A stretch of 42,188 nt of DNA from Candidatus Brevibacterium intestinavium (GTDB taxonomy: Bacteria > Actinomycetota > Actinomycetes > Actinomycetales > Brevibacteriaceae), in NCBI GenBank assembly GCA_019117545.1, contig DWZN01000141.1, positions 1 through 42,188 of the forward strand, given 5' to 3'. The notes under the pieces were generated by a model, which was not told the DNA's origin, did no database searches, and saw only the letters and a program-made list of their open reading frames with translations. Position 1 is the first letter of the stretch. Every line of letters starts with the position of its first letter. Of the stretch, positions 8,292-15,789 are shown piece after piece. A program made the position numbers and the translations under genes.

Positions 8292-9443
8292 ATGGCGAAG
8301 ACTCGGGTCAGCCAGCTGCCTCGGCGGGCGGTCAATGTCGCCTCCCACCGCCTGCGTCTGGGACTCAAGCGCGTATGGGTGAACTCCGGCCAGCTGATCC
8401 AGATCCCGATCGCCGCCACCGCCGCCTATGCCTTCTGCGTCTATGTGCTCGGCCACCCCTATCCGTTCCTCGCCGCGGTCGCCTCGGCGGTCGGGATCGG
8501 CCCGGTCGCCGACCGTCGCCTGCGAAGAGCACTCGAGATCGGCTTCGGAGCCACCTTCGGGGTGCTCGTGGGCGAGGCCCTCGTCAACTTGTACGGCACC
8601 GGCATCTGGCAGCTCGCCCTGACCCTGATCATCGGCCTGTGCATCGGCACCATCATCAACTCCGGCGGCATCTTCATCACCCAGATCGCCGTCCAATCCG
8701 TCTACGTCGTCGTGGTCCCGGCCACCTCCACAACCATGCCGTTCCCACGCACGCTCGACGCCCTGACCGGATCGATGTGCGCGATCCTGTTGGCCTTCCT
8801 CATCCCGCGCGATGCCCGGAAGGTGCCCAGACGCCTGGCCGCGGACATGCTCGAAGAGATCAACGACGTGTTCAAGATGATGAAGCGGGCGCTCAGCGAT
8901 GCGGACTCGACGATGGCGAACCGCGCCCTCGAACGCGCCCGCGAGACCCAGGACATCATCGATTCGTGGGGTTCGTCGCTGCGGATCTCCCGCGAGGCGG
9001 CGAAGATCAATGCTCGGGCCCGCCGCCACGCCGCCGAGGTGACCCGACTCTCCCGGGCCCACACCTTCTCAGACCGGGCGATGCGGACCATGCGGGTGAT
9101 CGCCCGCAGGGTCGTGGGCATGACCGAACTCGGTGTCGAGAAGCCGGTCATCGCCGATTACGTCGGATCGCTGGCCGACGGTGCCAAGAAGCTCGAGATC
9201 GCCCTGCGTCGCGGAACCGACCGATCCCTCGCCGAGGCGGCCCTGTCCGAAGCCGCGGGAACTCTCGATCCGCGGGCGAAGCCCGACTGGGACATCCACG
9301 ACGAATCCCTCGTCCTGCTCCTGCGGACCGTCGCCGTCGACCTGCTCCAGGCCGCGGGACTGACGCGGGACGAAGCCCAATCGCGACTGCCGCCCCTGGC
9401 CGCCGACGCCGAGGACGCCGACGAAGGCCCGATCGCCGAATAG
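8292..9443 (+). CDS. FUSC / aromatic acid exporter-like membrane protein
   Basis: The 383-residue protein has a basic N-terminus, then about five or six hydrophobic segments between residues 25 and 170 (including AAYAFCVYVLG and GLCIGTIINSGGIFITQIAV), and a long charged helical cytoplasmic C-terminus. This is the half-size layout of the FUSC / ArAE-like family, whose members are linked to efflux of aromatic acids or organic anions; the substrate is not readable. I chose the ATG at 8292, preceded by AGAGGGG, over one 18 codons upstream that has no ribosome site. A TATTCT box at 8253-8258 would place the transcript start about 27 bases before this ATG. The gene is followed at once by 21-bp tandem repeats. 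Confidence 0.82.
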   Translation: MAKTRVSQLPRRAVNVASHRLRLGLKRVWVNSGQLIQIPIAATAAYAFCVYVLGHPYPFLAAVASAVGIGPVADRRLRRALEIGFGATFGVLVGEALVNLYGTGIWQLALTLIIGLCIGTIINSGGIFITQIAVQSVYVVVVPATSTTMPFPRTLDALTGSMCAILLAFLIPRDARKVPRRLAADMLEEINDVFKMMKRALSDADSTMANRALERARETQDIIDSWGSSLRISREAAKINARARRHAAEVTRLSRAHTFSDRAMRTMRVIARRVVGMTELGVEKPVIADYVGSLADGAKKLEIALRRGTDRSLAEAALSEAAGTLDPRAKPDWDIHDESLVLLLRTVAVDLLQAAGLTRDEAQSRLPPLAADAEDADEGPIAE

Positions 9444-9473
9444 GCGCCGCCGGTCTGACGGGGTCGGCCGCCG

Positions 9474-9557
9474 GGCCGGCAGCCCGTTTGCCCGGTCCGG
9501 CCGCCCGCCTGCCCAGGCCGGCAGCCCGTCTGCCCGGTCCGGCTGCCCGATCAGCTG
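9474..9557. repeat. Four 21-bp tandem units between convergent genes
   Basis: Units begin at 9474, 9495, 9516 and 9537 with the shared pattern G(G/T)CCGGC(A/C/T)GCCCG. Units 1 and 3 differ at one base, so a 42-bp higher-order repeat is also visible. The last unit runs across the stop codon of the regulator gene on the minus strand (9551-9553). Confidence 0.85.
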
Positions 9558-10168
9558 CTCTCGACGACGAACACGGCGTTCGTGCCGGGTGCGAGGGCCG
9601 TGAAATGGTGCGGCTGATCGCCCGGGTGCGTGAGGTAGTCGCCGACGCCGAGCTCATAGGACTGTCCGAGCACCTCGATGCGTGCGGCTCCGCGACCGAG
9701 GATGACGTGCTCGATGGTGCCCTGCGGATGCGGCTGGGATCGCTTCGTCTCACCCGGCTCGGCCTGAATGAAGTAGACATCGCGCCTGGCGTTCGTCGGC
9801 GAGGGCGCGAGCAGCGTGGCGACATAGTTCGCGGTCGTCGACGGCAGGCTCGGCATGTCGCCGACGTGCTGCAGCGCCACCTCGTGCGGGGGAGGGTCGA
9901 GCAGCCGAGCCAGCGGGATGTCGAGGGCGGCGGCCAGCGCCCACATCGTCTCCAGGCTCGGATTGCCGGTTCCGGTCTCGAGCCCGGACATCGTCGACTT
10001 CCCGATCCCCGCACGCCGGGCGACCTCGGACAGGGACAGTCCGGCCCGCAGCCGTTCGCGCTTCAGCGCTGCCGCGATCTGCTGGCTGGGTGAGAGCACG
10101 GCGCTGGGCTCTTCCGGCGGGCCTGGAGGGGAGTCATCCTGCGGATCGTCGTCACGTCGAGAAACCAT
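9551..10168 (-). CDS. XRE-family regulator with C-terminal cupin domain
   Basis: The 205-residue protein has a helix-turn-helix of the XRE/Cro type at about residues 28-82 (LSLSEVARRAGIGKSTMSGLE) and a cupin beta-barrel at about 130-205 (GTIEHVILGRG ... GDYLTHPGDQPHHF). This two-part design is a known family of small-molecule-responsive repressors. It is divergent from azlCD, an arrangement seen widely, so it most likely controls that exporter. A TATAGT box at 10175-10180 lies exactly 6 bases before the ATG and there is no ribosome-binding site, so the mRNA is probably leaderless. The 3' end abuts a 21-bp repeat array. Family call firm; the target is inferred from position. Confidence 0.9.
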   Translation of the reverse strand: MVSRRDDDPQDDSPPGPPEEPSAVLSPSQQIAAALKRERLRAGLSLSEVARRAGIGKSTMSGLETGTGNPSLETMWALAAALDIPLARLLDPPPHEVALQHVGDMPSLPSTTANYVATLLAPSPTNARRDVYFIQAEPGETKRSQPHPQGTIEHVILGRGAARIEVLGQSYELGVGDYLTHPGDQPHHFTALAPGTNAVFVVESS

Positions 10169-10234
10169 GTGTTCACTATACCGGCTAATATGTTCGAGTT
10201 GACGAACGTTTCTGCAGAGTGCACTGTATGGAAC
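10169..10234. promoter_or_regulatory. Shared xre / azlC divergent promoter with inverted repeats
   Basis: The minus-strand TATAGT box (10175-10180) serves the regulator. On the plus strand TTGACG (10199-10204) could be a -35 for azlC. Two inverted repeats are candidate operators: GTTCG-N6-CGAAC just before and over the TTGACG, and GAAC-ATGG-GTTC at the azlC start codon. Confidence 0.55.
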
Positions 10235-11080
10235 ATGGGTTCATTATTTCGCACGGGTGAGAGGGTGCTCCCGGGCTCGACCTATCGTGCCGTGGCCATC
10301 GTGACCATCACGATCATCGCGGTCGCGCTGTCCTATGGGGCGATCTCCGCCGTTTCGGGTTTCGCCTGGTGGCAGACCCTGCTGCTGGCGATGTTCGCCC
10401 TCGGCGGCGCTGCCGAATTCACCTTCGTCGGCGTCATCGCCGCCGGTGGCGCGCCCATCCTCGCCGTTCTGGCCGGGCTGCTCGTCAATTCCCGCAACTT
10501 CGCCTTCGGCATCGCCGTCGGTCCCTTCTTCCCCCAGGACTGGCGCGCGCTCATCGCCTCCCACTGGATCAACGACGAATCCACCGCGATCTCACGCACC
10601 GGACGCAACGACCGTGCCAGATGGCACGCCTTCCTGCTCATGGGCGCTGCGATCGCCCTCATGTGGCCCAGCGGCGCCATGGTCGGTCAGTGGCTGGGCA
10701 ATGTCATCGACGCCGATCTGCTCGGTCTCGATGCGGCCTTCCCGATCATCCTCTTCTGCCTCATCCGCGGGGATCTGAAGAACCGCGCCACGCTGTCGCT
10801 GACGGTGGCCGGCATCCTCATCGCCGTGGCGCTCACACCGCTGCTGCCCTTGGGGCTGGGCGCGGTGACCTCATTGTCCGTGTTCGTCCTCGTCGCCGCC
10901 GGATGGGCGGTGCGCTGGCTGCTCGGCCGTCGCCGAGGCGGTCTGCCTGGCAGTCGCCGAGGCGGTCTGCTGGGCCGTCGCCGAGGCGGGGCTGCGGACG
11001 AGGGCCGGAATCCTGCCGACGACGAATGGGCGGGCACGGCGATTGAGGCCCCGACAGGGGACGAGGAGGGACGGGCATGA
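10235..11080 (+). CDS. azlC: AzlC-family branched-chain amino acid exporter, large subunit
   Basis: The protein of about 281 residues has the AzlC pattern: AVALSYGAISAVSGFAWWQTLL, with FALGGAAEFTFVG and the conserved LLVNSRNFAFGIAVG segment, and about seven hydrophobic segments. AzlC with AzlD forms an exporter of branched-chain amino acids or analogues in the cytoplasmic membrane. I chose the ATG at 10235, because the in-frame ATGs at 10169 and 10190 would place the coding region over the divergent promoter. The C-terminus (about residues 230-256) is a positively charged repeat RRRGGLLG encoded by three 24-bp units at 10929-11000. Its stop overlaps the azlD start (ATGA), so the two are translationally coupled. 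Confidence 0.88.
   Translation: MGSLFRTGERVLPGSTYRAVAIVTITIIAVALSYGAISAVSGFAWWQTLLLAMFALGGAAEFTFVGVIAAGGAPILAVLAGLLVNSRNFAFGIAVGPFFPQDWRALIASHWINDESTAISRTGRNDRARWHAFLLMGAAIALMWPSGAMVGQWLGNVIDADLLGLDAAFPIILFCLIRGDLKNRATLSLTVAGILIAVALTPLLPLGLGAVTSLSVFVLVAAGWAVRWLLGRRRGGLPGSRRGGLLGRRRGGAADEGRNPADDEWAGTAIEAPTGDEEGRA
10929..11000 (+). repeat. Three 24-bp units in the 3' end of azlC
   Basis: Each unit begins GTCGCCGAGGCGG (10929, 10953, 10977) and encodes an Arg/Gly-rich octapeptide. The repeat is part of the coding region and keeps the frame. Confidence 0.85.
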
Positions 11081-11514
11081 GCGCAGGAAGCTTCCTCATC
11101 GCCCTGGCCGCGCTGAGCATCGGAACCTATCTCATGCGCTTCGCCGGGGTGAAGCTCGGAGCGGCCATCGCCACGAAGGGGCGACGGTCGCGAGCCGGTC
11201 AGGTCGGTTCGGTCGCCTCGGCGAACCCAGCTGCCTCGGCGAGTCCGTCCACCTCGGCGAACCCGAACGATCAGTCCACCTCGGCGGACTCGACCGAACG
11301 GGTGACGATGTGGATGGACCGGGCCACCGTCGTGCTCATCGGTGCCGTGTGCGCGACGACCGCGGTCTTCGACGGCAAGGACATCGCCGATCCGGCCCGC
11401 CTCATCGGCGTCGGCGCCGGAGTGCTGGCCTCGATCCTGCGCGTGCCGATGCTGCTGGCCGTGATGATCGGCATGGCCGTGTGCGCGATCATCCGCACGA
11501 CTGGGATGCTGTGA
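11077..11514 (+). CDS. azlD: AzlD-domain protein, small subunit of branched-chain amino acid exporter
   Basis: The 145-residue protein has the AzlD features: an ALSIGTYLMRFAG start segment with the conserved Arg, and hydrophobic helices around residues 85-105 and 120-143. AzlD subunits are usually about 105 residues. The extra length lies at about 38-76, a Ser/Ala/Asn-rich repeat (SANPAASASPSTSANP) encoded by GCCTCGGCG-type repeats, placed between the first and second helices. It overlaps azlC by four bases. The two form one transporter; the insert is probably a loop without a fixed structure. Whether this pair still exports branched-chain amino acids is inferred from family and partner. Confidence 0.85.
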   Translation: MSAGSFLIALAALSIGTYLMRFAGVKLGAAIATKGRRSRAGQVGSVASANPAASASPSTSANPNDQSTSADSTERVTMWMDRATVVLIGAVCATTAVFDGKDIADPARLIGVGAGVLASILRVPMLLAVMIGMAVCAIIRTTGML

Positions 11515-11673
11515 GGGGTGAGGTGCTCTGACGGGACCATTGAGGGCACGCCTGCCGAGCGACCTGAGGTCGCACGCACGGCCTCTGAGAATGTCATGAG
11601 CCGGGCGTGGGCAATTGCCCAGGATCCGTCTCCCGGGACTGCTTGGGGCGGCAGTCATTGCTAGGGTGAGAGA
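11515..11673. promoter_or_regulatory. Intergenic region with palindromes before the DUF2516 gene
   Basis: A hairpin GCGACC-TGA-GGTCGC (11559-11573) may end the azlCD transcript. A perfect 14-bp palindrome TGGGCAATTGCCCA (11608-11621) lies about 40 bp before a TAGGGT box (11662-11667), itself exactly 6 bases before the ATG at 11674. The palindrome is a candidate operator. Confidence 0.5.
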
Positions 11674-11985
11674 ATGGAATACATCGCGGGCTTTCAGCGT
11701 CTCGTCTTTCTTGCCCTGACGGTGGCCGCATTCATCGTCCAGCTCTGGGCCTTCATCGACTGCCTCCGCTTCAAGGACGAGAACTACCGTGCCGCGGACA
11801 AGCAGAGCAAGAAGTTCTGGGTCATCCTCCTCGGCATCGGACTCGCACTCGCCCTTCTCGCACTGCCGCCGATGGGCATGCGCATGATCTTCCTCAACAT
11901 CCTCGCCCTCGTCGCCGGCATCGTCTACCTCACCGACGTGCGCCCGAAGATCCGAGCCGTCGATCCGCGCTACCGCAAGCGCTGA
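11674..11985 (+). CDS. DUF2516-family small membrane protein
   Basis: The 103-residue protein has three hydrophobic segments (about residues 8-27, 45-65 and 68-88), a polar FKDENYR loop after the first and a basic C-terminus. This is the layout of the actinobacterial DUF2516 family, which has no known function. In many actinobacteria such a gene lies near mshA, as it does here. No ribosome site is clear; a TAGGGT box exactly 6 bases upstream suggests a leaderless mRNA. It is followed after 13 bases by the hydrolase gene, probably in the same transcript. Confidence 0.8.
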   Translation: MEYIAGFQRLVFLALTVAAFIVQLWAFIDCLRFKDENYRAADKQSKKFWVILLGIGLALALLALPPMGMRMIFLNILALVAGIVYLTDVRPKIRAVDPRYRKR

Positions 11986-11998
11986 GGCCGCACACCGC

Positions 11999-12808
11999 AT
12001 GAGCACCGACCTCAACCTGCCGGGCCCCGAGTCCGGCTACATCGCCACGTTCGGATCCGGCGACCCGCACACCCTGTTCGGCCACGGCTTCGCCGGCGCT
12101 ATCCGCGACACCCGCCCGTTCGGCACCGGAATCACCGGCACCCGCCATTTCCTCCACCTGCCCGGACACGGCGGGCGTCCCTCACCCGGACCCGGATGGA
12201 ACTACCCGCAGATCGCCGAGGTCCTCGCCGAGGCCCTGAGAGCCACCTCGGCCAGCCGCGCCCTCGGCGTGTCGATGTCGGCCGGCGGGCTGCTCCACCT
12301 GCTCAGCACCGCACACCCCGTGACCGCCGACCTCGACAGGATCGCGCTCGTGCTCCCGGCCTCCTTCACCAGCTTCTCCGCCGAGGTGGCCGAGGCCAAC
12401 CGCTCCCACCTCGAAAGACTGCGGAGCCTGGTCGCCGCCGAGGACATCGACGGGATCGTCGACCTCATGCTCTCGCGCGAACCCGCCGAGGTCGCCCAGA
12501 TGCCGCCTGCGCGGTCCTGGACGAGGTCGAAAGCGGAGAACCTCGTGCGCACGGACATGTCCGACGGGCTCGGCCTCGCCCTCGAGATCGCCGTCGACGA
12601 CACTTCGGAGTCCGCCGAGAATCTGCGTGACTTCGCCGGTGAGGTCCTCGTCCTCACGCACGAGGACGATCCCGCACATCCGGTCGAAGTCGCCGAGGCG
12701 ATCCACGCGGCCATCCCCGGCTCTGACCTCGAAGTGCTCCCCGCCGGATCGATCCTGTGGCGCGGACGTCAGGAAGTGCGTGGGATCCTGGGCGAATTCT
12801 TCGGCTGA
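11999..12808 (+). CDS. Alpha/beta-hydrolase fold protein
   Basis: The 269-residue protein has an HGF(A/G) oxyanion-type segment (LFGHGFAGAI, about residue 25-34), an LHLPGHGG strand-turn near 58, the nucleophile elbow GVSMSAGG at about 92-99, and an acid in LVLTHEDDPAHP near 220. The end of the domain, where the catalytic His normally sits in a GxH motif, reads AGSILW (residues 249-254), so the usual His seems absent; a nearby His in HEDDPAHP could not easily replace it. The function is therefore open: a hydrolase with a shifted His or a non-catalytic relative. It lies 20 bases upstream of mshA and after the DUF2516 gene, without a clear ribosome site. Confidence 0.8.
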   Translation: MSTDLNLPGPESGYIATFGSGDPHTLFGHGFAGAIRDTRPFGTGITGTRHFLHLPGHGGRPSPGPGWNYPQIAEVLAEALRATSASRALGVSMSAGGLLHLLSTAHPVTADLDRIALVLPASFTSFSAEVAEANRSHLERLRSLVAAEDIDGIVDLMLSREPAEVAQMPPARSWTRSKAENLVRTDMSDGLGLALEIAVDDTSESAENLRDFAGEVLVLTHEDDPAHPVEVAEAIHAAIPGSDLEVLPAGSILWRGRQEVRGILGEFFG

Positions 12809-12828
12809 TGGTTGGCTAGACTGTCCCC

Positions 12829-14127
12829 GTGCGCATCTCCGTCCTGTCCCTCCACACCTCGCCCGCCGCTCAGCCCGGCCAGGGCGATGCCGGGGGAATG
12901 AACGTCTACGTCGACCAGTCCGTGCGTGCGCTCGCCGCCGCCGGGCACCGGGTCGATGTGTTCACCGCCGACCCCGGCGGGATCGACGGCACCGGCGGCA
13001 CCGGTCAGCGGCTGCAGATCTCCGAATCGATCACGCTGCACCACCTGCCGGTCGACGCCAGGACGAAGGACGAACTCGCCGACGCCATCGACGAACTCGC
13101 CCGGCTGCTCATCGACCATCCGGACTTCCGTGCCGCCGAATTCGTCTGGGCCCACTATTGGATCTCCGCCGAGGCGGGTCTGCGCGCCCATGACATCGCC
13201 GGGGAATCCGTCCGTCCTCCCCTCGCCGTGAGCATGCACACGATCGGCGCGGTGAAGAACCGCGATTCGGAGACCAGTCACGAACGTCCCCAACGGCTGC
13301 AGGCCGAGGAGCGGATCGCGGCCGAGGCCGACCTGCTCGTGGCCGCCACCCCCGCCGAACGACGGGATCTGATCAGCGAGCTGCGAGCCGATCAGGACTC
13401 CATCGTCATCGCCCGCCCCGGCGTCGACCACTGCCTCTACCGGCCCGCCGCGAAGTCGGCGGCCAGGCAGCGGCTCGGCCTGCCCGATGACGAGGCCATC
13501 GTCCTCTACGTCGGTCGGATGCAGTTCATCAAAGGAACCGACGTCGCCGTCGACTCCCTGGCCGATCTGCGCAGGCGCAATCCGCACCTGGCCTCTCGGA
13601 CCCGCGGGATCCTCCTCGGCGCGGTCTCCGGCGTCGACGCGGGAGGCACCGCCCGGTCGGCGTCCCCGCTGCCCGGCAGCGGCTCCTCGTCCTATCTGCG
13701 GCAGCTGACCACCGCCATCTCCGCCGAGCCCAGCGTCGAGGTCCGCCCGCCCGTTCCCGCCCACGTCCTCGTCGATTACTATCGGGCCGCTGATGTGCTC
13801 ATCGTTCCCTCGCGCAGCGAATCCTTCGGGCTCGTCGCCGCCGAGGCGGCCGCCTCCGGACTGCCCGCGATCGCCTCGGCGGTGGGAGGACTGCCCGAAA
13901 TCGTCGAACACGGCCACTCGGGACTGCTCATCGCCGACCACAACCCCCACCACTGGGCGACGGCGATCGAAACCCTGCTGAGCGATGAGCACTTCCGTGC
14001 CGAGCTGGGAGCCCACGGCGTCGAACGCGCCGACCGCTTCGACTGGGGCCGCACCGTCGCCGCCGTCCTCGACGCCCTGCCCGCCGCCGTGCCGGCGGGA
14101 TGCTGCGAGGCCCTCGGGGTGTTCTGA
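12829..14127 (+). CDS. mshA: D-inositol-3-phosphate glycosyltransferase, first step of mycothiol synthesis
   Basis: MshA joins N-acetylglucosamine from UDP-GlcNAc to inositol-3-phosphate in the cytosol, starting mycothiol synthesis. The 432-residue protein shows the GT-B, GT4-family pattern: GDAGGMNVYV near residues 20-29, SMHTIGAVKN near 135-144, LYVGRMQFIKG near 225-235, and the ESFGLVAAEAAASGLP nucleotide-sugar motif near 330-345. Length is normal. The GTG at 12829 has no ribosome site, but a TAGACT box (12817-12822) lies exactly 6 bases before it, so a leaderless mRNA is likely. The YbjN-domain gene follows, an order seen in other actinobacteria. The S-(hydroxymethyl)mycothiol dehydrogenase at 28872 uses the final product. 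Confidence 0.95.
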   Translation: MRISVLSLHTSPAAQPGQGDAGGMNVYVDQSVRALAAAGHRVDVFTADPGGIDGTGGTGQRLQISESITLHHLPVDARTKDELADAIDELARLLIDHPDFRAAEFVWAHYWISAEAGLRAHDIAGESVRPPLAVSMHTIGAVKNRDSETSHERPQRLQAEERIAAEADLLVAATPAERRDLISELRADQDSIVIARPGVDHCLYRPAAKSAARQRLGLPDDEAIVLYVGRMQFIKGTDVAVDSLADLRRRNPHLASRTRGILLGAVSGVDAGGTARSASPLPGSGSSSYLRQLTTAISAEPSVEVRPPVPAHVLVDYYRAADVLIVPSRSESFGLVAAEAAASGLPAIASAVGGLPEIVEHGHSGLLIADHNPHHWATAIETLLSDEHFRAELGAHGVERADRFDWGRTVAAVLDALPAAVPAGCCEALGVF

Positions 14128-14132
14128 CCGAC

Positions 14133-14138
14133 TAGAGT
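14133..14138 (+). promoter_or_regulatory. -10 box for the YbjN / DUF1801 genes
   Basis: TAGAGT here would start a transcript around 14145, giving a leader of roughly 34 bases with a GAAGGAG ribosome site. It is a box match only, without a clear -35. Confidence 0.4.
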
Positions 14139-14178
14139 CGACGCTGAGCACGGAAGTCGAACGAAGGAGCTTGATCAG

Positions 14179-14769
14179 ATGAGCACCGACACCGAGGAGA
14201 TCCTCGACGGCGTGCGCGCCTGGGCGGAGGAGAACGACGTCGCCGTCGACTCGGTCGCCGCCTCCGAGATCGTTGTCACACTGCCGGGTGAGAAGAAGCT
14301 CAAGACGAACGTCGCCATCAGCGTCTTCGCTCGCACCGCACACCTGCAGGCCTTCGTCATCCGCCACCCCGACGAGAACTCGGCCGAATTCAACCGGTGG
14401 CTGCTGCAGAAGAATCTCAAACCCGGCCCTGTGACCTTCGCGATCGACAGCCTCGGCGATGTCTACCTGCGCACGAGCGTGCCCCGGGAGCATCTCCTCG
14501 ACGAACTCGATGCGCTGCTCGGGGCGATGCTCGACGCTGCCGACTCCTCGTTCAACGAACTCCTCCTCATCGGATTCCTCACCGGGATGAAGAAGGAATG
14601 GGCCTGGCGGGTCAGCCGCGGGGAGTCGACGCGCAACCTCGCGGCCTTCGAACAGGTGCTCAGCGGTGAGGACAACGAATTCCTCGCCGCCGGACCCGAG
14701 GCGGAAGCCGAGTCCGCGTCCGAGTCAGAGTCCCGAGCCCGGGCCGGCGGCGAATCAGGGCAGCGATGA
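14179..14769 (+). CDS. YbjN-domain protein
   Basis: The 196-residue protein has the YbjN fold pattern (AVDSVAASEIVVTLPGEKKLKTN, FVIRHPDENSAEFNRWLLQ), a domain related to type III secretion chaperones and of unknown role in actinobacteria. The fold covers about residues 5-165; the rest is a Glu/Ser/Ala-rich tail. It starts with ATG after a good GAAGGAG and follows mshA by 51 bases, but a separate -10 box suggests its own promoter. Its stop overlaps the next start (ATGA). The link with mshA is positional and widespread; no mechanism can be read here. Confidence 0.85.
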   Translation: MSTDTEEILDGVRAWAEENDVAVDSVAASEIVVTLPGEKKLKTNVAISVFARTAHLQAFVIRHPDENSAEFNRWLLQKNLKPGPVTFAIDSLGDVYLRTSVPREHLLDELDALLGAMLDAADSSFNELLLIGFLTGMKKEWAWRVSRGESTRNLAAFEQVLSGEDNEFLAAGPEAEAESASESESRARAGGESGQR

Positions 14770-15146
14770 CGGAGGACGGGGCCCGACCGGAGAACGTCGA
14801 CGAATACATCGCGTCGTTCTCCGACCGACGCCGCCGGGACTTCCTCACCCGGCTGCGCGAGCTCTGCCGGGCCGAGGCGCCGACTGCCGCTGAGAGCCTC
14901 AAATGGGGCAATCCCGCGTATTCCCTCGGCGCGATCCTCTTCATGTTCGCCGGTTACTCGAAGCACGCGAACTTCGCCTTCACCCCGAGCACGAAGGACG
15001 CGTTCGCCCACCGGCTGGGCGATTTCGAGACCGGGAAGGGAACGATCAAGCTGCCCTACGACCGCGACATTCCGACCGAGCTGCTGACCGAGATGATCGC
15101 CCACCGGATCCGCGAATTCGAGGTCGACGGGGTCAAATGGATGTGA
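14766..15146 (+). CDS. DUF1801 / YdhG-like domain protein
   Basis: The 126-residue protein has the DUF1801 pattern: VDEYIASFSDRRRRDFLTRLRELC, ESLKWGNPAYSLG, then GYSKHANFAFTP and KGTIKLPYDRDIPTELL. Relatives include a proposed iron chaperone (YdhG/Fra-like), but most have no proven role, so no function is given. It overlaps the YbjN gene by four bases and is thus in the same operon. It is convergent with the GNAT gene, with only 31 bases between them. Confidence 0.85.
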   Translation: MTEDGARPENVDEYIASFSDRRRRDFLTRLRELCRAEAPTAAESLKWGNPAYSLGAILFMFAGYSKHANFAFTPSTKDAFAHRLGDFETGKGTIKLPYDRDIPTELLTEMIAHRIREFEVDGVKWM

Positions 15147-15177
15147 GGCCGAGCCCGCTCGGGCGGCAGGGGCCGAC

Positions 15178-15789
15178 TCACTTCAGCGGCAGCTTGAGCC
15201 CTTCGTGGCTGGCCTCGTATCCGAGGCGAGAGTAGAAGCGCTGCGCATCGGTGCGTGACCTGTCGGTGGTCAGCTGGGCGAGGCCCGCGCCGAAGCGGCG
15301 ACCGCAGTCATGCGCCCACTCGAAGACCGCCGTGCCGAGGCCGAGCCCCTGCGCGGCGGCACCGATCCGCACCGCCTCGATCTGCAGCCGCAGAGTGCCC
15401 CGACGGGACAGGCTGGGAATGAGGCTCAGCTGCAGGGTGCCGACAACGCTCGCGCCCTCCTCAACGGCGACGAGCAGCTGATTGGGATCGGCCGCGATGA
15501 GGGCGAAGGCGCGTCCATAGGCGGCCGCATCATCGGCGCCGTCGCCGCCCTCGCGGGCGGTGCCGAGCACATCATCGCGCAGCAGCTCGACGAGAGCGGG
15601 CACATCCGACTCGGTGGCCCGCCGGACGACGAATCTCCGCCCCGCCGTCTCCAGGGTCTCGGGAGCGAACCCGTCGAACCCTCTGGCCGGTCCGACCGGG
15701 GCCTTTCCGGCCGGGGTCGGACCGGCCGGGGATGCTTCGTCTCGACTGCCTCCCGTCGCCGCCGCGCCCGCCTGCGCCTCATCGCTCAT
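15178..15789 (-). CDS. GNAT-family N-acetyltransferase
   Basis: The 203-residue protein has a disordered Pro/Ala/Gly-rich N-terminus (residues 1-40) and then a GNAT domain: VVRRATESDVPALVELL (first strand and helix), the LQLSLIPSLSRRG strands, the acetyl-CoA motif RIGAAAQGLGLGTAVFEWA at about 140-158, and RFYSRLGYEASHEGLKLPL at the end. It transfers an acetyl group to an amine on an unknown substrate. Its start overlaps the stop of the upstream BASS transporter (ATGA), so the two are translated together. The N-terminus is built from short GCCGGTCC/GGGGTCGG repeats, like other low-complexity parts in this window. Confidence 0.85.
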   Translation of the reverse strand: MSDEAQAGAAATGGSRDEASPAGPTPAGKAPVGPARGFDGFAPETLETAGRRFVVRRATESDVPALVELLRDDVLGTAREGGDGADDAAAYGRAFALIAADPNQLLVAVEEGASVVGTLQLSLIPSLSRRGTLRLQIEAVRIGAAAQGLGLGTAVFEWAHDCGRRFGAGLAQLTTDRSRTDAQRFYSRLGYEASHEGLKLPLK

